Shown here: piece by piece, positions 58,478 through 64,000 of the stretch
Layout of the letters: every line of letters starts with the position of its first letter
Numbering within the stretch: the stretch's first letter is position 1
NCBI GenBank assembly: GCA_947464275.1
Contig: CANHVU010000001.1
Location: 1-64,000, forward strand
DNA: 64,000 nt
Origin: Bacteroidota bacterium
GTDB lineage: Bacteria; Bacteroidota; Bacteroidia; UKL13-3
Direction: 5' to 3'
Program-made: the position numbers and the translations under genes
The notes under the pieces: model-generated
The model's database searches: none
What the model was told of the DNA's origin: nothing
Seen by the model: the letters and a program-made list of their open reading frames with translations, nothing else

Positions 58478-58879
58478 ATGAAAACACAAAGACCAAAAAT
58501 TAAAAAATGGGATATAATTGGAAGTATTTTATTGATTGTTTTCTTAGCAATTATGTACCCATTTGCTAAAAAATGGGATGATGATAAAGTTAATATATAT
58601 ATTAAAAATGGCAAAACAGCTAAGGGTTTAATAATAAATAAAATCTTTGAAGATAATGGGCCAAGAAGAGGAGGAACAGATATTAAGGTTTTTTATTTTT
58701 ACGTTGTTAATAACGATACAATTGAAGGGTTTAATAATGTGGATTTTGAGTCGTATAAAAAATTAGAAATAGGCCAATTTTATGAGGTAAAATATATTAA
58801 TGACCAATCTATTATTTTTCCAGATAAAAAGATAGAAAGAAAAGATTCACTTATTTATTATAAAGGAAAATATTATTAG
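58478..58879 (+). CDS. Hypothetical small membrane protein
   Basis: I do not recognise this 133-residue protein. A helix at about residues 13-29 (IIGSILLIVFLAIMYPF) follows a basic start MKTQRPKIKKW. The rest is a soluble, charged domain, YIKNGKTAKGLIINKIFEDNGPRR, with the later strand GQFYEVKYINDQSIIF. The pattern is compatible with a DUF3592-like beta domain, but the similarity is too weak to claim. It is the first of three small genes bracketed by repeats. Confidence 0.6.
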   Translation: MKTQRPKIKKWDIIGSILLIVFLAIMYPFAKKWDDDKVNIYIKNGKTAKGLIINKIFEDNGPRRGGTDIKVFYFYVVNNDTIEGFNNVDFESYKKLEIGQFYEVKYINDQSIIFPDKKIERKDSLIYYKGKYY

Positions 58880-58917
58880 TTTAAATTTTTAGTTTTACTT
58901 AAATACTTGCAACAATT

Positions 58918-58982
58918 GTTTTGCAAACCTCATTTCATATTATTAGCATTTGTAATACAAAAAAAGCAAATTTGTTCAAGCT
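58918..58982. repeat. Decayed repeat copy B (remnant)
   Basis: Thirty bases at 58918-58947 match 29 of 30 bases of copy C's left flank, and TTTGTTCAAGCT at 58971-58982 is identical to copy C near its right end (59557-59568). Nearly all of the interior with the inverted ends is absent. It looks like an internally deleted copy. Confidence 0.55.
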
Positions 58983-59028
58983 ATAATCTTTAAAATTCAT
59001 CGAAAAAACGAACAGAAAATATTTATCC

Positions 59029-59406
59029 ATGAAAGCAATCTTTAAAGTTTTAATAGCCATTTTTGGGAGTTTGTTATTATTTGTTGCTATAAAATTTTTA
59101 TACGAAGCTAATAAAATAAGTACTAGCAGGGCAGTTCATATTTGTTGGCAAAATGATTCTTTAAGAATAGAGCTTATGAATTCCGCACAATACATTAGAG
59201 AAATTAAGGTTTTGTCTGGTAGCAATTCCGATACATTGGTTATTGTTTCTTATGTTACATCTTCATTATCTATTTTTTATGGAAAATTAAGCCGTAGTGC
59301 AACTTTAAAAGTTGATAAAAATGCCAAATATTTAAAGCTTGACAACGACTCCATAACTTATGATTTACATAAAGACATAAAAATATGTAGGCGATTATAC
59401 CCATAG
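59029..59406 (+). CDS. Hypothetical small signal-anchored protein
   Basis: I do not recognise this 125-residue protein. Its N-terminus (MKAIFKVLIAIFGSLLLFVA) is a membrane anchor or signal. The mature part is beta-rich, with ICWQNDSLRIELMNSAQYIR and SGSNSDTLVIVSYVTSSLSI, and ends in basic KICRRLYP. It has no lipobox. It lies between repeat B and repeat C. Confidence 0.6.
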   Translation: MKAIFKVLIAIFGSLLLFVAIKFLYEANKISTSRAVHICWQNDSLRIELMNSAQYIREIKVLSGSNSDTLVIVSYVTSSLSIFYGKLSRSATLKVDKNAKYLKLDNDSITYDLHKDIKICRRLYP

Positions 59407-59417
59407 GTCACACTAAT

Positions 59418-59589
59418 GAGGTTTTGCAAACCTCTTTTCATATTATTAGCCCCAAAGCTAGTACGAGCGTCCGCTCGTTCCGTTTTTGAAAAACAGGCAT
59501 TTATTTCATTGAAAAAAAGTTGTTACATTTACACCAGTTAAAAATGCTTTCATTACTTTGTTCAAGCTGACGCTCGCACTAACGGTGAA
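59418..59589. repeat. MITE-like repeat, copy C
   Basis: The core 59457-59583 has ends GCTAGTACGAGCGTC and GACGCTCGCACTAAC and the same 127-bp length as copy A. It is preceded by GAGGTTTTGCAAACCTC and a 14-base insertion (CATATTATTAGCCC-like) shared in part with copy B. The ends are better kept than the middle. Confidence 0.75.
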
Positions 59590-59649
59590 AAACCAAAAAT
59601 CAAAACATTTTTAAGAAAAGGCATTTATAAGTAATTAAATAGAAATATC

Positions 59650-60240
59650 ATGAACAGATTTGTATTATTTTTTTCCGTAATAATATTAGCGCTATTCTCT
59701 TGTAAGAAAGAAAAATGCCAATCAAAAATTGTTAAAGAATATTTGCATGAAGCCTCTGATAGCTTGTTTGCAACAATACCTTATAAAGCCAATGATACCA
59801 TAGTATTTGTAGGAAAAGGACTAGATACTTCGGTATTAATTAGCTCAGAAGTTAAGCACTATTATCAAGAAGAATTTTTAGACTTAATTGGAGAAGGACT
59901 TGAATGTCCAGACCAAGAGAAACACATAAACGAAGTTTATGAAATTAACTATAAAGGAAGTGGTTCTTATTTGTTAAATTTTAGTGTGAAGTTCTTTAGC
60001 AGTAAAGATTATATTGATTTTTTTGAATTTAAGATCAACAATGAATATTCATTCAATATGCCTTTTAATAAATCTTTAGACACCTTTTGGTATGATGTTC
60101 CAATTGTGTTTAGAGGCAAAGAAGTTAAAACGCTTAAGTTAAATGAATTCTTTTCAAAATCTGCCATTTTACTGTTTTATAAGGATGAAGGCATCGTTCA
60201 TATCAATATAAATAATAGCTATCTTTATACCAAGCAATAG
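59650..60240 (+). CDS. Hypothetical lipoprotein
   Basis: I do not recognise this 196-residue protein. Its signal MNRFVLFFSVIILALFSC gives a lipobox with Cys18. The mature chain starts KKEKCQSKIVKEYLHEASDS and contains YEINYKGSGSYLLNFSVKFF and FFEFKINNEYSFNM, suggesting a beta-sandwich. It is the last of the three small genes and converges with rsmA across a terminator-like hairpin. Confidence 0.65.
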   Translation: MNRFVLFFSVIILALFSCKKEKCQSKIVKEYLHEASDSLFATIPYKANDTIVFVGKGLDTSVLISSEVKHYYQEEFLDLIGEGLECPDQEKHINEVYEINYKGSGSYLLNFSVKFFSSKDYIDFFEFKINNEYSFNMPFNKSLDTFWYDVPIVFRGKEVKTLKLNEFFSKSAILLFYKDEGIVHININNSYLYTKQ

Positions 60241-60355
60241 TTTAAACCCATGTTGTTGAAAGCACAAATTAGCAGCAAATTAACTTTGCTAATTGTTTTG
60301 AAATTTTAAGAAATACTTATATAACCACAATCAGCCAAAAGCTTAACAAAAAACT

Positions 60356-60378
60356 CACTAGCTAAAAATTAGCGAGTG
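60356..60378. terminator. Short hairpin between the convergent lipoprotein and rsmA genes
   Basis: CACTAGCTA (60356-60364) pairs with TAGCGAGTG (60370-60378) with one mismatch. It lacks a strong T tail, so it may be a weak terminator or another REP-like word, since it shares CTAG and GCGAGTG elements with the repeats. Confidence 0.4.
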
Positions 60379-60395
60379 CTAAACGTGAAAAATTA

Positions 60396-61196
60396 TTATT
60401 CCCCTAATAAAATAATGGTTAGCCTTACAAAATCTTGAACAGTTAATTCTTCAGCTCTTTTATCGGCAAATTCCGTAATTAAGCTTTTATCTTGCACCAA
60501 CGAGTTAATGGCATTACTTAATTTTTTTCTTCGTTGGTTAAAAGCCAGTTTTACTACTTGTTTAAACTTTTTAGGGTCGCAGCCCAACTCCGTATTTTTG
60601 CGCATTAGTCTCACTACCCCCGATTTAACTTTGGGTGGAGGAGTAAATACTGTTTCGGGCACTGTAAATAAATATTCTACATCAAAATAAGCTTGCGTTA
60701 TAACACTTAAAATACCATAATCTTTGGTGCGTGGTTTTGCGCCAAGGCGCTCTGCCACTTCCTTTTGAAACATGCCAACCATCAATGGAATTTTATGGCG
60801 TTTATCAATTAAAGTAAATACTATTTGGCTCGAAATATTGTAAGGAAAATTACCTACTAAACTAAATTCGTCTTTAAAATAATTATCAAAATTTAGTGCT
60901 AAGAAATCGGCTTCTAGTAATCTGTTTTCTAATTGAGGATAATGTGTTTGCAAATAAGCTATCGACTCTTTATCTAAATCAATGGCCCAAGTTTTAAAGT
61001 TGGTGTTTTGTAATAAATACTTGGTTAAAACGCCCATTCCGGGTCCTACTTCCAGTATATCAGGTGTTTGGCACTTTTCGTTTAAAGCGTTTACTATATT
61101 AAATGCAATGTTTTCATCATTTAAAAAATGCTGTCCTAAGTGTTTTTTTGCCCTTACATCGGAGCTTTTTTTAGCCGATAAATAGAATTTTTCCAT
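60396..61196 (-). CDS. rsmA: 16S rRNA dimethyladenosine transferase
   Basis: RsmA (KsgA) dimethylates two adjacent adenosines near the 3' end of 16S rRNA. The 266-residue protein has KKHLGQHFLNDENIA, the SAM loop EVGPGMGVLTKYLL, WAIDLDKES and LLEADFLALN. VGNFPYNISSQIV (the NxPY catalytic motif), FQKEVAERLGAKPRTKDYG and PPPKVKSGVVRL follow. Length and start are standard. It is divergent from a small secreted protein gene and shares its promoter region. Confidence 0.97.
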   Translation of the reverse strand: MEKFYLSAKKSSDVRAKKHLGQHFLNDENIAFNIVNALNEKCQTPDILEVGPGMGVLTKYLLQNTNFKTWAIDLDKESIAYLQTHYPQLENRLLEADFLALNFDNYFKDEFSLVGNFPYNISSQIVFTLIDKRHKIPLMVGMFQKEVAERLGAKPRTKDYGILSVITQAYFDVEYLFTVPETVFTPPPKVKSGVVRLMRKNTELGCDPKKFKQVVKLAFNQRRKKLSNAINSLVQDKSLITEFADKRAEELTVQDFVRLTIILLGE

Positions 61197-61206
61197 ATAT
61201 AATTGT

Positions 61207-61214
61207 CAAAGCTA
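61207..61214 (-). promoter_or_regulatory. Putative -7 box of rsmA
   Basis: TAGCTTTG on the minus strand matches TAnnTTTG exactly, ten bases before the ATG. It lies next to the divergent promoter at 61222-61252. Confidence 0.4.
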
Positions 61215-61221
61215 AAAATAA

Positions 61222-61252
61222 TTTGCATTTATAACTACTAAAGTTATTTTTG
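61222..61252 (+). promoter_or_regulatory. Promoter of the small secreted repeat protein
   Basis: TTTG at 61222-61225 and TATTTTTG at 61245-61252 are separated by 19 bases, a full match to the Bacteroidota consensus. It is among the best promoters in the window. Confidence 0.6.
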
Positions 61253-61277
61253 AGGAGAACAATTAATAAAAAATGTA

Positions 61278-61496
61278 ATGAAAAATTTAATGAAAGTATT
61301 AGCGCTACTTATGTTGGTAGCATTTACAGCACCTACATTTGCCCAAACTAAGCCTAAAAAAGAGGAAGGTAAAAAAGAAGAGGTAAAACTAAAAAAAGAT
61401 GGTACTCCTGACAAACGTTTTAAGGAAAACAAAAAAGCAGAAGTAAAATTAAAAAAAGACGGTACTCCCGATAAAAGATTTAAAGCCAATAAATAA
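61278..61496 (+). CDS. Tiny secreted Lys-rich repeat protein
   Basis: A 72-residue protein with a signal peptide ending PTFAQ. Its mature chain is two near-copies of a 20-odd-residue unit, EVKLKKDGTPDKRFKENK and EVKLKKDGTPDKRFKANK, joined after a Lys/Glu-rich stretch. The repeat unit is widespread in short Bacteroidota proteins, but its role is unknown. It should be very basic and periplasmic or extracellular. The ATG at 61278 overlaps a minimal ATGTAA frame just before it. The end of the coding region forms the left arm of a terminator. It has its own consensus promoter, so expression could be high. Confidence 0.8.
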   Translation: MKNLMKVLALLMLVAFTAPTFAQTKPKKEEGKKEEVKLKKDGTPDKRFKENKKAEVKLKKDGTPDKRFKANK

Positions 61497-61510
61497 TTGG
61501 CTTTTTTTTA
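61482..61510 (+). terminator. Terminator overlapping the end of the small repeat-protein gene
   Basis: AAAGCCAA (61482-61489) within the last codons pairs with TTGGCTTT (61497-61504), the loop includes the stop codon, and a T run follows. Confidence 0.75.
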
Positions 61511-61547
61511 TACTAAAAACGCAAGCTTAGTTGTTTATCCTATTCGA

Positions 61548-62294
61548 ATGAAAAAAATAATTGTTTATCTTGGCTTAACTGCAATGCTTTTAGCTTGTGG
61601 GAAAGATAGAATTTTAGATATTACTCCTGTAGTTAACTTATCATCTGGTTTATTGATTGATATTCCTTTCGATAGCAATACATTGGAGTTGGTTAATAAC
61701 CAAACAGGACTAAATACCAAAGCTACTTATTGCCCAAATAGAAAAAACATTGCGAATAAAGCTATACATTTCAATCGTTTAGATTCAGCCCAAATAAATT
61801 TTGGCGATTTAGAAAACACTTCCATTGTAAATGGAATTTTTAGCATTAGCTGCTGGATATTATTAGAAGATACAACTTCACCATGCGCTGTTTTAAGTAA
61901 ACGCAGTGCTAGTGGTGGTTTTGAATATTCTTTAGATAATCATTTTAGAAGTAAAGAATATTTCAACTTTGACAATTGGATGGAAAATGGAACAAATTCG
62001 GTTTATGGAATAGACCCCCTCAATGCCTCTGCAGCTATTGATTTGAACAAATGGCAACATTTGGTATATGTGGCGGATGGGACTAGTTTAAAAGTGTATG
62101 TAAATGGTACTTTGCAAACTGGAACCGATTTAAAAAATAGTGGTCAATCATTTACCAATACCGATAAACCATTTGTGGTTGGTAATGGAGGTGGTTATGG
62201 CAAAAACTATTATTTTCAAGGTGCTATTGACGATTTGAAAATGTATAACCGCATTTTAAATGTAGATGAAATTAAAGCATTGTTTGCTCAATAA
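61548..62294 (+). CDS. LamG/concanavalin-like lipoprotein
   Basis: This 248-residue lipoprotein has signal MKKIIVYLGLTAMLLAC with Cys17 as the lipid site. An in-frame ATG is absent upstream apart from read-through codons, so 61548 is chosen. The body is a laminin-G/jelly-roll lectin fold: GIFSISCWILLEDTTSPC, LDNHFRSKEYF, WQHLVYVADGTSLKVYVNG and GAIDDLKMYNRILNVDEI. These are the standard strands of LamG-like domains, which usually bind sugars or act as structural modules. The ligand is unknown. It converges with the LruC gene across a strong terminator. Confidence 0.82.
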   Translation: MKKIIVYLGLTAMLLACGKDRILDITPVVNLSSGLLIDIPFDSNTLELVNNQTGLNTKATYCPNRKNIANKAIHFNRLDSAQINFGDLENTSIVNGIFSISCWILLEDTTSPCAVLSKRSASGGFEYSLDNHFRSKEYFNFDNWMENGTNSVYGIDPLNASAAIDLNKWQHLVYVADGTSLKVYVNGTLQTGTDLKNSGQSFTNTDKPFVVGNGGGYGKNYYFQGAIDDLKMYNRILNVDEIKALFAQ

Positions 62295-62315
62295 TTTTGC
62301 AAATTATTTATTAAT

Positions 62316-62354
62316 AAAAAAAGGCTACCATAAAATTTTATGGTAGCCTTTTTT
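62316..62354. terminator. Long perfect bidirectional terminator
   Basis: The core GGCTACCATAAAA / TTTTATGGTAGCC, extended by A and T tracts to about 19 pairs, lies between two convergent genes and can serve both. Confidence 0.92.
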
Positions 62355-62355
62355 G

Positions 62356-63858
62356 TTATTTTACAATATATAAAACATCGTAATCCCTGTATTTTTCTTT
62401 GTCTTCATACCAGTCGCTGTAAAAATCGCCTTTGCTTTTTGCCCACTCTGCAAAATAACTGTATGCTTTTACAAAATCAACTTTTTCAATGGTATTTGGT
62501 ATTTCAGCTGGGATATTTAAAGCCCAAGGTAAGTTGTTCTTTGTTCTGTAATAATCTCCTTCTTTACTATTATCATCAAATGTACCAAACAATTTTGAAT
62601 CTGCTCTTTCCGAAGGTTCATAACCAGCTAAATGCAATTCATGTCCACGTTCTTGGTTTATGATAATAAATGGATTGAATTGTTCTGGTGAAAATTCTTT
62701 CATAGAAACCAATCCATTTGGTGCATTTCCTTCAGCATCTCTAAATTTAACACTGAAAGTTAACCTAGTTGGCTTTACATAGGTTGCTTTGGGGTCAACA
62801 TTTACACCACTTGACCCACCTGGATTTGGTAAAATTTCATTAGCACTTGTAAATGCGATGATAGTTGCTACTTTTTGGTCTGCCTCAGTTCCGTTATTAT
62901 CTAATTTTAACCATTTTGCTTCAGTTTTTAAACCTTCAATAGCATAAATTTTATCGCTAGCAATTCCATTTAACATAAAACCAAAACCATTATTAAAACT
63001 AGCACCAATTGCTTTTGGCGTAATTTCAAATTTTATTTCTACAATATTATTTTTTGCATCAGTTATGGTATTCATTCTGTATGCCACTACTAAATCGTTA
63101 AAATCATAATCACCCACAGATGGCCATAAATCTTCAAACATTAATGTACCATTACTTTTTTCGGGATAATAATTATTGAATGCTTTATCAGGATCACTTG
63201 GGTAAGAATCATCATTATTTGTTACTTTGTCCTTATCATCATCTTCTTTCTCACTTTCTTCACTGGTTTTAGCAGGGTAACAATTATCTGAAAGGTCAGA
63301 TGAGTATTTTCCAGAGATTTCTATATCATCAAAAATTATAGTTCCCTCACCTGAATTACCAACAAAACTAATTCTAATTTTATACGGTTTGATACTGCTT
63401 TTTATAGCCGTAGGTAACGCTGCCGAAATATCAACAATGTTTTTATTGTTCATATTGGTGAAGCTATATTCGTAAAAAGTCATAAAATTGGTAGTAAGGT
63501 CCTCATTGTTGCTTCCTTTATCAAAAAAAGCATATGAAAATACCACACCTCTTGTTACGGCACTACCCCCATTAAGACGAGCCTTTAATTTTACATTTCC
63601 TGTTCCATTGGTTAACCAAGGTGATTTAATGTAAGCACCGGTTAAAGTATTGGTGTTTAACGGTGCAGTTTCAAACGAATATTTGCCAGCAATAATTAGA
63701 TCTTCATTTTCTATATTATTGATGGATTTCGGGATTTGCCAACATAAATAATTGTATTCTTCAATATTATAGTTTTCACCATTAAAAATGGTTTGCGCAT
63801 TTACAATATTAATGCTTAACAAAACAACTGTTACTGCAAAAAGGAATATTTTTTTCAT
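62356..63858 (-). CDS. LruC-domain secreted protein
   Basis: This 500-residue exported protein has a signal peptide ending NIVNAQ. The ATG at 63858 is chosen over an in-frame start at 63906 that precedes MKKIFLFAV by 16 codons. After a beta-sandwich N-terminal domain come the acidic linker EESEKEDDDKDK and SYPSDPDKAFNNYYPEKSNG. That stretch resembles a thrombospondin-type calcium-binding repeat. Then LMFEDLWPSVGDYDFNDLVV opens the LruC domain, followed by GASFNNGFGFML and GVSMKEFSPEQFNPF-like text. It is a surface protein of unknown ligand. Its C-terminus reads YRDYDVLYIVK, with no T9SS sorting domain. Confidence 0.85.
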   Translation of the reverse strand: MKKIFLFAVTVVLLSINIVNAQTIFNGENYNIEEYNYLCWQIPKSINNIENEDLIIAGKYSFETAPLNTNTLTGAYIKSPWLTNGTGNVKLKARLNGGSAVTRGVVFSYAFFDKGSNNEDLTTNFMTFYEYSFTNMNNKNIVDISAALPTAIKSSIKPYKIRISFVGNSGEGTIIFDDIEISGKYSSDLSDNCYPAKTSEESEKEDDDKDKVTNNDDSYPSDPDKAFNNYYPEKSNGTLMFEDLWPSVGDYDFNDLVVAYRMNTITDAKNNIVEIKFEITPKAIGASFNNGFGFMLNGIASDKIYAIEGLKTEAKWLKLDNNGTEADQKVATIIAFTSANEILPNPGGSSGVNVDPKATYVKPTRLTFSVKFRDAEGNAPNGLVSMKEFSPEQFNPFIIINQERGHELHLAGYEPSERADSKLFGTFDDNSKEGDYYRTKNNLPWALNIPAEIPNTIEKVDFVKAYSYFAEWAKSKGDFYSDWYEDKEKYRDYDVLYIVK

Positions 63859-63871
63859 ATTAGTTTCTAGT

Positions 63872-64000
63872 TTAGTTTTTAATAAAATTAATAACAGCAC
63901 TGCCATTGTTAATGCTAACTGTTTTTACAATGCTTCCAAAATTCACAATTACTTTGGTGGTTTTTAAAGGAACTGTAATATTAGCCGTATAACTTTCGTT
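63872..64000 (-). CDS. Partial gene at the window edge (3' end only)
   Basis: The reading frame NESYTANITVPLKTTKVIVN continues to a stop at 63872-63874, giving 42 residues, and runs off the window. It is Thr/Val/Ile-rich and beta-like, ending SGAVINFIKN-like as NGSAVINFIKN. It lies 13 bases upstream of the LruC gene on the same strand, so it may be its operon partner. The family is not recognisable from this fragment. Confidence 0.6.
   Translation of the reverse strand, partial: NESYTANITVPLKTTKVIVNFGSIVKTVSINNGSAVINFIKN

Noticed and set aside
58211-59589. CRISPR array
   Set aside because: The repeats are long, only two full copies exist, and they are separated by genes, with no spacers or cas genes.
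61244-61489. 81-codon minus-strand frame opposite the small repeat protein
   Set aside because: It mirrors the repeat structure (two LSGVPSFF units), but the plus strand has the promoter, signal peptide and terminator.

Overview
The window is a piece of a chromosome from a Bacteroidota bacterium, AT-rich throughout. Four things support this. Three proteins end in the type B C-terminal sorting domain of the type IX secretion system (T9SS). The uppS-bamA-ompH-ompH gene order is typical of the phylum. Several genes are preceded by the Bacteroidota -7 promoter box TAnnTTTG. Shine-Dalgarno sequences are almost absent. Order and genus cannot be settled from the sequence. I found no rRNA, tRNA, CRISPR array, phage or transposase gene. 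Most of the window is ordinary housekeeping DNA, with some surface-protein and repeat-rich accessory parts.

Layout. 1-8 kb: a secreted M1 aminopeptidase, a small lipoprotein, a 0.6 kb structured gap and a 1376-residue surface protein with a solenoid-like body and a dockerin-like tail. 8-12 kb (minus): adenine deaminase, imidazolonepropionase and a CorA transporter. 12.3-17.2 kb (plus): a short terminator-bounded transcript or peptide, a FemAB/GNAT-like protein with a Rieske-like lipoprotein, then kynureninase, a GNAT enzyme, peptidyl-tRNA hydrolase and a MenE-like ligase packed as an operon. 17.2-20 kb (minus): accD, class I aldolase and an RsmI-like methyltransferase. 20-26 kb (plus): a PpiD-like foldase, an alpha/beta hydrolase and a sugar-nucleotide/polysaccharide trio (rmlA, phosphoglucose/phosphomannose isomerase, CpsB-type phosphatase). 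26-33 kb (minus): idi, a DsbD-like reductase and the outer-membrane biogenesis operon uppS-bamA-ompH-ompH.

33-47 kb is the most interesting region. On the minus strand, an ECF sigma factor overlaps a membrane anti-sigma-like protein that itself ends in a T9SS type B sorting domain. A 2078-residue PKD-type T9SS cargo protein follows. Divergently on the plus strand lie a second T9SS type B protein with SBBP repeats, a PorV-like outer-membrane barrel and a helix-hairpin-helix/barrel protein. This looks like a self-contained regulated surface-display locus.

47-58 kb: a MazG-like diphosphohydrolase, isoaspartyl peptidase, mreBCD, then (minus) pnuC, an AlkB-like hydroxylase and pdxJ, then (plus) a CvfB-like S1 protein, a TPR hybrid histidine kinase and guaB. 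58-60.3 kb is an accessory patch of three small unrecognised envelope proteins separated by a MITE-like 127-bp element with terminal inverted repeats, present in two near-identical copies plus a remnant. 60.4-64 kb: rsmA, a tiny secreted repeat protein, a LamG-type lipoprotein, a LruC-domain protein and the 3' end of one more gene cut by the window edge.

At least six genes have TTG as their only workable start codon, and several promoters lie so close to the ATG that leaderless or near-leaderless mRNAs are likely. All functions are read from motifs by eye. No alignment, profile search or composition calculation was run.
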